A model generated the notes under the pieces. The model was not told the DNA's origin. It ran no database searches and saw nothing but the letters and a program-made list of their open reading frames with translations. The position numbers and the translations under genes were made by a program. DNA of 64,000 bases from Calycina herbarum. Lineage: Eukaryota; Ascomycota; Leotiomycetes; Helotiales; Pezizellaceae. The stretch's first letter is position 1. Each line of letters starts with the position of its first letter. Positions 11,961 through 24,010 of this stretch are shown one piece after another. The stretch covers positions 31,156-95,155 of the forward strand of contig LLEY01000207.1 of assembly GCA_001414485.1 (NCBI GenBank), read 5' to 3'.

Positions 11961-13149
11961 CTATTTATCGGAGGCTGTAAGGTTGGCTATACACATTCCA
12001 TAAAGTCAAGATATCGGGTGTCAGTTCATTGCCGTTCGCTACCTAACTACTTTGATTTGAGAAACAGTCTGCGTGGGGAGGAGGTGGAAGAATCCCGAGA
12101 GTTGGTGTGAATTCAGAAAACTTATTGTGATGTTGAAACAAAATAAATCATAAAAGGTCGTCTTGGTTTGAAATCGTGCTTTTCGTGCTTTTCCTATTAT
12201 TACATGAATACCAATGAAGTTGAAGCCGTCTACAACTTACCATCAATGCAAATGTTCAAAATTCACTCTCTGATACCGTAAGTCAGCGAAGAAGTACTAA
12301 AGTTTGGGTAGGAATAGGGCATCTTCGTTCCTTAACCCCTTTGGCCAAAGAAAAGAAAAACCGTGTTCGGGCTGAAGGACCTTCTAGTTCGAATCACTGG
12401 ATATGTGTAATACTTGGCATAGATACTACTCGATATTGGTATTATGAGAGAGCATGAAGTCCTTAGTCTGAGAGTTTGAAATCTCGTGTTCATGATCCGA
12501 AATTTCATGATTATGCGAGAGAAGTTTGATGTCATTTGATTTATTGCTGTCAAAATAATATCAGCTGTCATTTGTGGAGTCTTTGAGTGACTATCTCCTA
12601 CGGAATAGCAATTGGCAGGAAACTCCCAATTTTAAGGGGGTTATTGTTAGTAGTCGTGGACTCGTCGGCGTCATCTGTGCGGTCTTGGGCTTGAATAGCA
12701 TCTTTATCGCAAGAAGCATGAAACCCGCCTTGTTTTAGAGCAGAAGCTTCTCGCCAATTCATCCAAGGCTGTTTTTTATCAAGCTTCACTAAAACAGCGT
12801 ACACCAAGCGAAAGTACCAGAACTAAGACGGAGCTTTACTTGTCATTCAAATCACTTACTTCCAATAACAGCCCAAGCTCTGCATCAAAAGTACTGAAAG
12901 CTTGGACCTACAACAACTTACACAATCGACAAAACAAAAGGGAGTTTAGCCATTACAAAAACATTATTTGGAGGTCTCATCGTTTACAGTAATCCCCCAA
13001 GTTTCACTCATTAATAAGAAAAATAGATGCAGTAAAAGGTATATGAATATAAACATAGAAATTGACTTAAAAAAAGATCGTGGCCGAGTACTACTCAGTC
13101 CAAGTCAGATAATAACGAAGAACACATACCAAAGAAATGACCCTCAAGC

Positions 13150-13602
13150 TTACTTTATAAACATAGGAAAGAACCTCTGAATAATTCGGTACTTGAGAGA
13201 TTTGGGTTTCCTCACCAAGCACTCACCACCCCCTCGACACCTACTACAACGACAAGGAAACTTACCAAAACCCTCCTTCTCCAACCTTAAAAGTAAGATG
13301 TGAAGTGCCATCCTACTCCTAAAATGCCATTTTTTAATCTCCTCATTAGAAAATCCTCGAAGACCATTAAAGAAATGGCGCAACTCTTTACATTCCGGCT
13401 CAGCAATTTCCTTTGGAGTAAGAGGACGACGCATGATAGAGTCATTAAAGAGAATTGCGTTGAGTTTGACTACTTTGTTGCATTGATTGATGGACCAACT
13501 GTCTGCAGTGTCGTTACTGACGTTCTTGGAGATGGGGAGGGCGAGACGGATCCAAGAATGTGGAATTGGGTATGGGTTGTTTCTTTTGCGGAGGGGAAAC
13601 AT
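13150..13602 (-). CDS. Possible orphan protein, 150 aa, unrecognised
   Basis: An uninterrupted ATG-started frame with plausible amino-acid composition. It has a charged middle section (…KEIAEPECKELRHF…, …FSNEEIKKWHF…) and a C-terminal cluster of four cysteines in a CxCxxC…C arrangement, followed by a basic tail. There is no signal peptide or membrane segment. The frame on the opposite strand over the same bases is less protein-like. I recognise no family. It stands alone in a gene-poor region and could be a lineage-specific gene, one exon of a larger gene, or chance. Confidence 0.35.
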   Translation of the reverse strand: MFPLRKRNNPYPIPHSWIRLALPISKNVSNDTADSWSINQCNKVVKLNAILFNDSIMRRPLTPKEIAEPECKELRHFFNGLRGFSNEEIKKWHFRSRMALHILLLRLEKEGFGKFPCRCSRCRGGGECLVRKPKSLKYRIIQRFFPMFIK

Positions 13603-14872
13603 TTTGAGCAGTTAGTTCTAGGTTTAGATATGGGGATTAGTGGTCGGCTCTCTTTTCCAAACTATAGAAGTACAATGACTTTGTTCTCTTACTGTTACCG
13701 ATGTTGTCTTAAACCATAGGCTCATCTCTTTCATGTCTCTTTGTTTCTTTCGGGACTAGTTGAGATTCTTTGTTGTCGACTAGTAAATGCCATCACCGAG
13801 AAAAAGAACACTAGGCATCATAGAAGCTCGCCCACCAAAACCTTCTTCCCAAAGGTAGATTACGACAACGTAGTCTTCTGATTCGTATTAATGCAAACAA
13901 AAAGGCTCCATCCTGGTATCTCCGCTATTCGACCTGTAGTACCATTGCATTTTTAAACATATATCTTCTTCTCACTGAGAGCTCGTTCGGACCTTGCCGT
14001 AGCCCAACATATTTCGAGAAACTTCCTTCTCATCTACTACATGGCAACTCGGCTATTGAAGGGGCTACGTGTAACATGACTATTCATGTTAGTCACAGCT
14101 CCTCGATATGCGACAAAAGACTTCTTGAACTTGGCATCCCATCTACTTGAGGGGTCGAGGGAGGGCAAAATTGACAATTCGTTGGTTCACAGGTACCCCA
14201 CCTTGTGCCCGGCAAATGCGAGGTGCAACAAGAGAGAAGTTGAGATGACGATTTCGGAAGCGTCCGATTTAGAGTCCATCATTCCACAGAGGATGGAAAC
14301 AACCAGGTAGCAAGTCAAAAGAACACCGAATTCATATTTCAAAAAGAGAGGGATATAAAGTTTTGCCTCACTCGAGAGAGATCTGGATGATCGCTTAGTA
14401 CACTGGGGGTACTTGAGTTACAGAGCTGTATTCATTTCCAACTAATGAAATTAGAATCACTTATCCAGCAATCAAACAATACCCAACGACCATAACAAAT
14501 AGTAAAATGAAAATGTCTTCTTTTTAAACATGCATCATTGCATTGCATACCCGCTTACCCCTCAGCCGAACCAGGGTACCTTCTGTGACAATGCCCCGCA
14601 ATTACGTGGGCCTGGCTGCGACACTCACCTTGAGACATAGTTCAAGCTCCTCCCTCTCCTTTCTCCTTTAAAATTCCATTCACTTCTCCTAAACTCATTC
14701 ATGAACCATATTCACACCTTGCAATCACTCATCGAAAACTAAAAGGTACGTGAAGAGTGCTGAGACCTCAAGCTATCTACCCCGCCAACAAGATAACCCC
14801 GCTAACCACCTCACCACATCGTTTCAGCTTTCTCAAAGCTCCCAACCTCAACCATCAAATCAACAAATCAAA
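13603..14872. other. Intergenic region upstream of the beta-flanking gene
   Basis: No supported gene. It contains another copy of the TTGTTGTCGACTA-type motif at about 13770. Near 14640-14870 it has a C-rich, TCCTCC/TTCTCC-rich leader typical of a 5'UTR before the ATG at 14873. The 74-codon frame at 14086-14310 has no protein-like features. Confidence 0.4.
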
Positions 14873-15550
14873 ATGTCGGGACAAGAATACTACTCCGGAG
14901 CCAGCATGGAGTCCAACAACGGGGGTGGTCAAAGAAACGATGATTACGATTCCGACGACGAGAACATGCAATCCGCAACTCGCCACGCAGAAAGAAACGC
15001 CGGAAGCCATGGCAGTGCAGATATGTTCTCAAGTATCATCAGTTCCTTAGCAGGAAACAAACAATCTGTTGCTCAACAGCCTATTGATGAACAACGTATG
15101 TTCCCTTTTCTTCCCTCTTTCCATCTCCTACCATCAAATTCCTCAAGCTAAAACCCCGGAAACTAACACTCATCCTCCCCGACAGACGCAGTAAAGTCCC
15201 ACCAACAATACTTCGGCAACTCCTCCGAGCCCCAATCCGCATCCTCCTCCTCCATGGGCTCCGCAGCCGCAATGCAAGCCCTCAAAATGTTCACAGGCGG
15301 TTCCTCATCTGGAAACACATCATCCGGACAACAATCCAACTCACAAAACGCATTCGTGGGAATGGCAATGGCACAAGCCAGCAAGCTATTCGATAACCAG
15401 GCCGCAGCAGGAAAGGTAGCAAGTGGAGAGAATAAGGAGAGTGCGGTACAACAGGCGGGCGAGATGGCGTTGAAGATGTATATGCAGAGTGGTGGAAAAT
15501 CTGGGGGTGGTAGTGGAGGGTTGATGGGTTTGGCCAGTAAGTTTTTGTAG
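14873..15550 (+). CDS. Beta-flanking-type protein (DUF7721-like)
   Basis: Two exons, 14873-15095 and 15186-15550, 195 aa. The 90-nt intron has GTATGT, CTAAC and CAG signals. The N-terminal third is Gly/Ser/Asn-rich with an acidic DDYDSDDEN patch. Next come amphipathic alanine-rich segments such as SMGSAAAMQALKMF and AFVGMAMAQASKLF, then a Gly/Ser-rich tail ending in a short hydrophobic helix (GLMGLASKFL). This pattern matches the fungal proteins annotated as beta-flanking protein, whose function is not established. There is no signal peptide. The name rests on resemblance, not on a search. Confidence 0.75.
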
Positions 15551-16307
15551 AGATGAGGACAGATAAGGGGAGGGGAGGGGAGGGGATTAGGTTGGGGGGC
15601 TTTCTGCTGGCGGAATAAAAGCAATGAAGAACATGAAATTATGATTATGAGATGTTATCAATGCAAACTCTTGATTGTATCGTCGATGCATTGTTAAAAA
15701 ATATACAATATATCGTGAGATATTTTAGTGTTTTAAAAACTCCAATTCTACTCACGGGCTACCTAAGGCTAGATATAACAACCGTCCATTCCTGTGAATA
15801 CCCCAAAGATTTTCATTTGTAGGTAACCTCGGAATAGCAACTCCATTTCGACGAGGAAAAAGGATCATATATCTACCTAGACTTATAAAAAAAAGATGTT
15901 TGTTTGGATTTATATGTTCTATTGGCAGGTAACTTACAAATAGCTTCCACAGAATGTATCCTAGCTATTGGTAGATAACCGACGAATAGAACAAACTTAT
16001 TAAGTACGCAACCTTCCATTTTTTCTTTTAAAAAAAATACTAGTGATTGAGGAATGAGGCTGCAATTATAAATTATTTATATCTATCTATATATAAACCC
16101 ATCTATTCTATCCACAACAGTTGAGTGCACCCAGACACTAGACACCAAGTACCTAAACACCCATCAACTCCGTCCCTAACACCAACACCAATGCTATACA
16201 CCACCAAGTCCCAATGAAAATTCCAGTTCCCCAAAAAAACCAAAGTACAGCCACTCCACCCCAACTCCGCACCAAATTATTCTAAACTCTCAAAAAGAAC
16301 CAATCTT
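15551..16307. other. Convergent intergenic region with an imperfect inverted repeat
   Basis: This is the 3' region between the beta-flanking gene and the MFS exporter, both transcribed toward it. It is AT-rich with no open frame of note. An imperfect inverted repeat lies at 15916-15992. Confidence 0.4.
15916..15992. repeat. Imperfect inverted repeat, 30-nt arms
   Basis: Arms at 15916-15945 and 15963-15992 match at about 23 of 30 positions. The outer GTTCTATT and inner AATAGCT ends are perfect. The spacer is 17 nt. It may be a remnant of a small foldback element; no target duplication is clear. Confidence 0.4.
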
Positions 16308-18366
16308 CTACTTCTCAACATTCTCCTCACTACCACTGTTACCACTCTCCCCATTCTCCGGATCAAGGACCTTAGCGTTATCCCCATTAAAAGCCTGCTT
16401 AGTATCCAGCTCCTGATTCAAACTATACCCCTTCGTGAACAAAGAACTAACCAACCCAACAGCCGCCAACGCAGTCATCAAAATCCAAATACTGCCCAAA
16501 GCATCAGAATAAGCCTGAATAAGGTCCGTCCTCATCTGACCATGTGGCATCTGTTTGATAACTGTAACTAGCGCAGCAGCATCCTTACTGTATTGCGAAG
16601 CCAAAGGTGCAAGGTCAGGATATGAGAGTAGCTTGGATTTAATCTGGTTCTGGAATGCGACGCCGGAAATGGCGACACCGATGGATTGACCGAAGACTCG
16701 CGAGAAGGAGTAGAATGCTGCGGCGTGTCCGGCGTCTCGGGGACGACCTGCGGCTTGGACACCGAGGCCCATGGCTGGGAAGAGCATTCCTGTTCCGATA
16801 CTGACGACGATGTTTAGGAAGAGCCATGATGGGATGGAGGAAGTTGGTTTGAGGAGGAGGAGAAGTCCGGAACCGAGAGTTGTGAGGAGCCAGCCGACCC
16901 AGATGGCCCATCGATAACGACCTGTGATGGCACATACAACACCGACGACAACAGCCATAGGAGCGACGAAACCACTTTCGGGGAGCATAGCTACTCCGGA
17001 AATGATTGGGGTGTATCCTTTGACGGCTTCGTAGTATAGGGGGAGGAAGTAAAGGAGGGACCAGAGGATGATTCCGTGGAGAATGGTACCAGTATATGTG
17101 ATGAGCATCGATCGGTTGTTGAAGATTGTGCCTCGAATGATGGGCTCGATGAAATTACCCTCGTGAGCATTACCGTCGGCGTCGAATGCTTTCTGGGAAA
17201 GACGTCTTTCCCACAGTCCGAATACTACCATACAAGCGACACCAAAAAGGAGAGGGAAAAGTACACGCCAAGAGTCCCACGCGTACATTACTCCGCCTGT
17301 AAATCTGGTTAGAACAATTTCAAAAACACATTTGAGAGAAATGGAAACTTACCCCATGTAACAGGAATCAAGAATGAAACAGTGCTACCGATGAAGATGA
17401 TACTTCCGACCCAATCGAATTGCTTGATCTTGGTTGCGACGCTGCCAGGGAGTTTGTCGAGCTTCATAAAAAATATAATGGCACCGACTCCGACACCAAT
17501 GATTGGAAGGTTGATCCAAAATATCCAACGCCAACTGACATTTTGAGCGAATGCGCCGCCCATCAATGGACCTGTTACTGAACCCAAGGCCCATACAGCA
17601 CCCAAGTATCCGAACCAGGCTGGCGAATGTTAGCGATGAAGTTTTAAAACCGAAGAGTATTGCTTACCTCCTCGAACTTTCAAGGGGACCAGATCTGTAA
17701 CAAGAATTTCACCGAGAGTCAAAATTCCACCACCTCCAATACCTTGAATCGATCGTCCAACAAGCCTGTGAACATGTTAGTGTATTGAACATAGTGATCT
17801 ACAAACTGATGAACATACATGTAAGTGAAATCCTTAGATATAGCAGCCACAATAGATCCAACAGCAAAGAACAACGAAGAGAGAAGAATAATCTGCACAA
17901 ATTAGCATACAAACTCCAGCCATGATACCAACAGAGTATGACCAACCTCCTTTCTACCAAAGACATGAGATAATCCAGCAATAACAGGCTGGAAAACAGC
18001 ACTCGTCAACAAGAAACTCGTTCCTGACCAGAATGCCTCAATCGCTGTACCCTTCAATTTCTCCGCGATCATTGGCAGTGCGATACTCAAAGATGTAGCA
18101 TCGAGAGCTGCAGCTAGTGTGATGATACATATCGATAGGAATGCCAACATGAAATTTCGCGAGGGTTTGAATTCGCCTGAATCAGGACTTTCGGGGGGCG
18201 GAAGAGGGTTGTCTTCTTTGGTATTTTTCTGTTGCTCCGGGGAGGCAACGAAGCCACTCGCGATTGAGGAGGAAGTAGTCGAGGCATCGACTGGTTTCGA
18301 GGGTTCTGATGCCATTTCTTTGGCCATGATCCCATCCAAGAATGGTTTTTGATCAAGTATGCACAA
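16308..18366 (-). CDS. MFS drug/toxin exporter, DHA2 (14-TM) type
   Basis: Five exons: 18366-17947, 17892-17819, 17765-17668, 17619-17353, 17296-16308; 615 aa, or 602 from the second ATG at 18327. A soluble, Ser/Pro-rich N-terminus of about 70 residues precedes the first membrane helix ([19 protein letters not shown]). The motif-A-like loop [11 protein letters not shown] and the family motif-C-like stretch [20 protein letters not shown] are visible. [10 protein letters not shown] is typical of DHA2 proton antiporters. About 14 helices fit the hydrophobic pattern. Relatives export drugs, mycotoxins or siderophores, and the substrate cannot be read from sequence. No biosynthetic cluster surrounds it. 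It is divergent from the PFA4-type gene, with 1.5 kb between them. Confidence 0.92.
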
Positions 18367-19892
18367 TTATATCGTTTGTCTTCTAGAGGGGTGAAGATCG
18401 CTTGCTGTAAAACATGAAATGTACAACAGACCACTTGAGAAGTGTGTTGAAGATAAGATGATGAATGTAGAGGTAATAGAAATTAAACAAAGCAAGTAGT
18501 GTGTGTGCAACGTCAACACTATATACAGATCATCAACCAGGCTACGTACGAAAAGAAGTCGTCATAACAAGAATGGAAAAGGGACTCGACATCATCACAA
18601 TCATCTACAGACTAAAAGAGCGAGAAAGTTGTGCCGGTTCCCATGGTGGGATTATTAACGGCCCACTGGTTGTCTGCTTGGGCCCACTAAGGCTGAAGAA
18701 GACGAGAGATGAGGGTCATCGGATTCCGCGGGTGCCAGACCAGATTTGACCATTCTGATCCTCAAGATTATTAAAATTGTAAAAGAAATGCCCCCTTGTC
18801 GGTGTATGGTTACGCCGAGGGCCAACGTTTGCGGTGAGTCGTCGTTTCGCATTCGCTCGTGAGAACGAAGAGGAGATGATTATGGGAGACGCTAGACAAC
18901 AAAGGAGCAGCCTCCGAGTCGGACAACTATTCCTCCGGCTCATAAATCCACCTAAACCCGACTTGAAAAGCCCGGAGCCGAAAATGCATGTGGCCTACGT
19001 GAACAGATCAACGTACATATAAAAAAAACATTCCTGAAGCCGTAGTATTGTAAATTGGTATCTTGCTCATCTACTCATATTTTTATCTTATTTTTGCGAC
19101 CGTTTTGTATCGAGTAATCTTCAATTCTAGTCTTCGTGGGGGCGGCTATTTACTGCCAATTGCAATGAGAGCGGCAGTAAATACTTCAGGTTCGTACCTG
19201 CCTACCTAGCTCATTGTCCCAACTTTCTCAGATAACGAAAGGTAATTTACCTAAATACTTGTGACAATTTAATATTTACAGATGACTTGGAACAATGAAG
19301 TTCGATTGTCCCAAAGTACTGGGGTAATATCTAGGCACAACGAGCTATTTACTACCGCTTTTCTTGTCTACTGCGAAACGGAGGACGAAATAAATGGCAC
19401 CATTATGCTTCTAACGCACATAACACAACGCATATGAGATAAAAACTCTTAACGTTTAATTAAGGACTAACTAGCATCTTGCGCATCTATTCATATTTAT
19501 TTTATATTTTTACGATCAGTGTTTGTTAAGTTATCGCGTTGTGATTTTGGCATGGTCCTAAATTGTGCTGCCACTTTTTTTGTCCACCGCGAGACTGTTC
19601 AAAATAACTGAAATGATTCTTCGAAACTATCAAGACAGCTAGAGAATATACGTGGAGCTTCTGAGATTAAAAACTTAACTTAAACTATAATCTTCGAAAA
19701 GGAAGAGCCATTTACTAATGATCTTGAAAACGGATACATTTCCGTACTCGGAGAGAAACAAGGCTGTAAAGGTACCCGTAAGGCTGGGTTAGGTTAGATA
19801 ACTCCAAAATCCGGACTTTTACGAAATCTACCCGTCAACCATACACAAGCTCCATACACCTCACACACCCTCGAGTCGGAGGAACACCTAGC
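18367..19892. other. Divergent intergenic region with short repeated segments
   Basis: The promoter side of both the MFS and palmitoyltransferase genes. Two segments, about 19061-19130 and 19483-19550, are diverged copies of each other (shared block GC-CATCTA-TCATATTT). An ATTTACTGCC / GGCAGTAAAT inverted pair sits at about 19148-19184, and related TATTTACT-type words recur near 19344 and 19711. No supported gene. Confidence 0.4.
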
Positions 19893-21376
19893 ATGGCACT
19901 TCTTCGAATACCCTCTTCCCTAGAAGACCTAGCCATCCCAGCAGTCTGTACCCTAATCTTCTTCCTCTCATACACCTCGCAGTAAGCTAGCTTACAACTC
20001 TGTTCCCACAACCTCATTCTAACTCTCCCGTGCTCTTAGAGTCCTCTTTCATTACCTTGAACCCGGTCCATTGGAATGGGAGGAGGCATTGTGGTTTAAT
20101 GGCTTTGTGCTGTGTATATGGTGGACCTACGATCGAGCATGTACCATTGATCCCGGACCGAGAGGATGGGTGAACCGAGTTGTCTTAGGGAAACCGAGGG
20201 AGGTTGAGAAGGAGGATATTAAGACAGACAAGAAAAATGGGAGTGAGATAGATTCTTCTGAAGAAGAGGAGGAGGGGGAGGTAGTGATTCCGAAAGGCAT
20301 GAGATGGTGCAAGAAATGCAAAACCGTCAAACCACCACGCGCCCACCACTGCAGAAAATGCGCGAGGTATTTCCCCCCTTCCCCTTCTCTCCCTCATCTA
20401 ATTCCTTCGCAGATGTATCCCAAAAATGGACCACCACTGCCCCTGGACCTCAAACTGCGTATCCCACACCACATTTCCCCACTTCCTCCGCTTCGTCTTC
20501 TACTGCCTCATCACCATGTCCCTCCTCGAATACCACCTCTACACACGCGCCTCACACATCTGGTCCCAGCGATACCTCCCTTCATATCTGGGTCCATCAA
20601 TATGGGCCCTCTCCCACCTCCTCGTCCTCGTCACACTGAATAGCTTGGTGTTATTCGCGCTTCTCCTCCTCTTCATACACGCCGCCCACAGTCTAGCAAC
20701 AAACACAACGCAAATCGAAGGCTGGGAAGTAGACCGTCACTCCGCCCTTGTATCTCGCGCGAAGAAAAATGGGGGTTGGGTACATGCTCCTAGTGGTGTG
20801 AATATCCGTATTGTGCATCAGGAGTTTCCTTACGATGTTGGGGTATGGAGGAACCTTGTGCAAGGAATGGGTTCTGCGAATCCTATTATGTGGTTCCTCC
20901 CCTTCGGATCAGCGCCGGGAATTGAGAGTGCGAAAGACTGGGAGGAAAACGGGTTCGAAGATGAGGGGACGATGTGGCCACCACTTGATCCGGATAAGAT
21001 GTCTAGAAGACGGGAGAAATACAGTGGCCCCATTCCTGGGGGAGATGGAAGGGGATTTTTGGAAGAGGATAGTAGGGAGGATGATTTGGTGGCTTTTAGG
21101 AGGAGACAGGAGGAGGACTTTGTCAAAAGGCGAGGGGTGTACAAATTTGAGGGAGCAGAATATCGGAGTAAGTCGAATATGTTTGCTGATGAGGACGAGG
21201 AAGAAGAAGATGATGATGATGACGAGGATAAATACACAAAAGGCATGATTGGGAAAGAAGGGTGGACTAATTCCGAAGGGGAGAGGTTACGGGATTTCGG
21301 CGTTGATGAGGATGCAGAGGACGAAGATGATATACCACTAGCGGAGTTATTGAAACGGAGGAAAGCTAGAGTTTAG
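19893..21376 (+). CDS. pfa4: DHHC palmitoyltransferase (PFA4-like)
   Basis: Three exons, 19893-19981, 20040-20366 and 20413-21376, 459 aa. It should S-acylate membrane proteins at the ER. Yeast Pfa4 modifies chitin synthase Chs3 and amino-acid permeases (family knowledge). The cysteine-rich domain reads WCKKCKTVKPPRAHHCRKCARC, then DHHC at residues 145-148 split from its zinc ligands by a 46-nt intron. Two N-terminal helices precede and two follow it, and a TTQIE-like TTxE motif comes after the last helix. The length fits. The C-terminal ~190 residues are hydrophilic with long acidic runs near 21190-21230 and 21310-21335, typical of fungal PFA4. Confidence 0.93.
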
Positions 21377-22263
21377 CGAAGCATTTAGCATTTAGGTTAC
21401 ACAACAGTTCTAGAAAGGAGGGTTATGTCAAAAAGTCAAGCTAGTCAGTCACCCAGTGTACATGGCCATTCCACGATCTTCGAATCTTGAAAAAGGTCGA
21501 CCTGTTCCTCTTCACGGAAAATGAAACAAATATTTTACCGCCTCGACGCATCTGATATCACCATGCCAGGGCAAGAGCAAGAGCAAGAGCGTGGGAAACG
21601 CTATCAATAGGTTACCTGCAAATATATTGGTATGGAACGATTTTTGCAATTTTTTGTAGGAGCCATCGTTACCATCCATTAGAAACCATCCTAAGCGCAA
21701 AGCCAGAATCGCATTCAAAAGCATCAAATCACGTAGAATTTCAGGAAATTCGCTCAGTAGACATTCATTTCTATAAAATACCTGTCTATAATACAATATG
21801 CTGGTCTACGTCTCAGCAACCCACCCAACCTCCAAGCAACCACCCAACAAACCACTCTCCAAAAACATTATCCCCTACATCCTACCATCTAACCTACAAG
21901 ACCCATCATTCAACTTCAGTCATCCATCTAAAGCCAAGCCCAGCAAAAAACAAACGATTGTGTACGAATATCATGCTGTCTAAAGCCCAACAACCAGCAA
22001 AGTAAAGCAAAAACCCATCAACCAAAAATTAATTCGCCGCAACAATCCAGCTACGCCTCCAGGATGTATCATGTAATGCAACTCCCAGCAAAATAAAAGA
22101 CAAAAAAGAAAAAGTGGAAAGACAACAACTCCGTAATTTTCCTATCAAAGGCGAGAGCCCAATCTCCATATGTGCAAATTTTAATGATATACATTTGCTT
22201 GGGGCCTGATAATTTTTTTGACGAAACAGAAACAATTGACAAATGAAAAATAATAGATATGTT
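21377..22263. other. Convergent 3' intergenic region
   Basis: Lies between the stop codons of the palmitoyltransferase and the zinc transporter. It probably contains both 3'UTRs. A GAGCAA trinucleotide-like repeat occurs at about 21568-21588. No gene seen. Confidence 0.5.
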
Positions 22264-24010
22264 TTAGTGACTGTGATGGCTGTGGTCATCGGTATGCGTC
22301 ACAGAACTTGGTGTCGAAGTCGAACAGCAACCCTTGCTCTTGCAGTTCTCAACGCAGTCCAGAAGGCAATCCTCGTCGAGGCGGCAGTTTGGCTGTCCTG
22401 TGATGCCATCAAGACCCATACCAGTCGCACGGTGATTGTGGCCGTCGTCGGTACAGAATTCTGGCTGGATTGTTGCACTGTGGATATTGTACTCGTGGAG
22501 GCACTTCTTAATGGCCTTTGCGAGTTTCATATACTTTGCACCTCCTGCTTCATCCATAGGGAAAGCAATTTGAACATGCATAGAGGCTACAATTTGCGTA
22601 TCGCTGAGTTGCCAGATATGAGGGTGGTGACAGCTGACAACGCCATCGAGAGCCTCAATATCCTCAATAATGGCCTCTTGGTCGATGGAATCCGGGGTTG
22701 CTTGAAGAAGAATCTTGGCTGTTGCTTGTGTCAAGGGAATTGCCGACTTGAGGATGATCAAAGTAATGAAGAGAGAAACAGCAGGATCAGCGTAGTATTT
22801 TCCGGACCAGTCTGAGAGCCAGATGATTAGGGCAGAAGCGATAACACCAACGTTTCCGAGAGCATCACCGATGACATGGAGAATCATGCCATTCATTCCC
22901 AAATCATCGTGGCTATGGCCATGACCACCCTTAGCCTTCTTTGGCTTTCTGTGGTTGTGGTTCTTATGTGTTAAGTTGGCTTGGTCCATAGTGCCGTGGG
23001 AGTGGCCGTTGGACTGAGAGAGCAGTGGTGCGTCTTCAGTTGGGGCCTCGTCTTCGTTGACAACAGTAGTTTCATCGGCATCATTCTCGCCATCATCACT
23101 GGAAGATTCAAGCTGTGGTTGAGATGCCTCAATGATTGCTTGCCGGAAACTTGATGGGTAAAAGCTGATGTCGTCCACGTTGGAAAGTCCTCCTCTACTG
23201 GTTCTGCGCTTGTGCTTTCTTGGTGATGGCTTGCTTGGACTGTTGGCGCGGGAGTGAATAGAGTCAGTTCCATCCACAGAAGAGAAGTTGACGTGGCTCT
23301 TCTTGATCGGCTGGGTCTTGGCCTTTACAGCATCTGCGTATGATTCTCCTTCGTGTACATGGCTATCCGTGTGGTGGTGATCCTCGTGGGAATCGTGATC
23401 GTCATGGGAGTGGCTATGCGCATGTCCTTCCTCAGCAGCGCTGATTTCGTCGCCGTGGGAATGACTATGGCCATGATCGCTTCCATCGCCTGGTCCATGG
23501 GAATGTCCGTGGCCTCCCAATATAAAGAATCCCAATAAGTTCGATGCAAGACCCAAGCATCCCACGATCAATATGATTTGTGGGTTCGTGATAACTGGAG
23601 GATCGATGAAGCGGGTAATGGATTCGAGGAGAATGGACATGCATAGGGCGATGAGGAATACTGCGTTGAAGAATGCTCCGAGGATCTCAGCTCTTAACCA
23701 CTAGTGAATTGTTAGCTATGCGACTTGGTGTTGCGCGAGGCAGATACTTACTCCATAGGAGTACTTCTTTGTAGAGCTCTTCTGGGACGCCTTGACAGCC
23801 CACAATCCGACCAAAAGCGAGATGATGTCGTTCAGCTACATTGCTTAGTACATAGTCGTTTCTTGTCGTACGGGGATTTCTCACCATGTGGAAGGCATCT
23901 GCCATCAATGCCAGTGAGCTAACCCAGAGACCAACACCAAGTTCAGTCGCGAAGAAAATGGAATCAAGGACCACCATGGCCGTGATCCGGGCTTCTTTGG
24001 AAATCTTCAT
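22264..24010 (-). CDS. Zinc/cation diffusion facilitator (ZRC1/COT1-like)
   Basis: Three exons, 24010-23885, 23835-23752 and 23700-22264, 548 aa. CDF proteins exchange Zn2+ (also Co2+ or Cd2+) for protons, usually into the vacuole, to detoxify metal. The start MKISKEAR leads into TM1-2 with the ALMADAFHMLND metal site (the HxxxD pattern), and SYGWLRAEILGA is the conserved TM3 entry. The TM4-5 loop is very long (about 220 residues), with many HGHSHSH-type repeats and a Ser/acidic stretch. TM5 carries HVIGDALGNVG, the second HxxxD site. A cytosolic domain and a Cys-rich tail (CRLDEDCLLDCVENC…) follow. The Cys-rich tail is a little unusual. Both introns keep conserved residues in frame. Confidence 0.94.

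Larger units (their letters stand above)
10350..13149. other. Gene-poor region with diverged duplicated sequence
   Basis: The part next to 10350 should hold the OLA1 promoter. Farther on, two stretches (about 10956-11370 and 11550-11960) resemble each other at several ordered anchor points. Short frames occur, the best being 12598-12807 on the minus strand (69 codons, fairly protein-like, no recognisable domain). I do not support a gene here. Confidence 0.4.

Noticed and set aside
12370..12400. tRNA-like GTTCGAATC word
   Set aside because: No A-box, acceptor stem or cloverleaf could be formed around it. No tRNA or rRNA gene was seen anywhere in the window.
12598..12807. 69-codon minus-strand frame
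   Set aside because: Composition is plausible, but it is short and isolated, with no recognisable motif and no splice partner.
16308..21376. Secondary-metabolite cluster around the MFS exporter
   Set aside because: No synthase, cyclase, P450 or cluster transcription factor is present. The neighbours are housekeeping genes.
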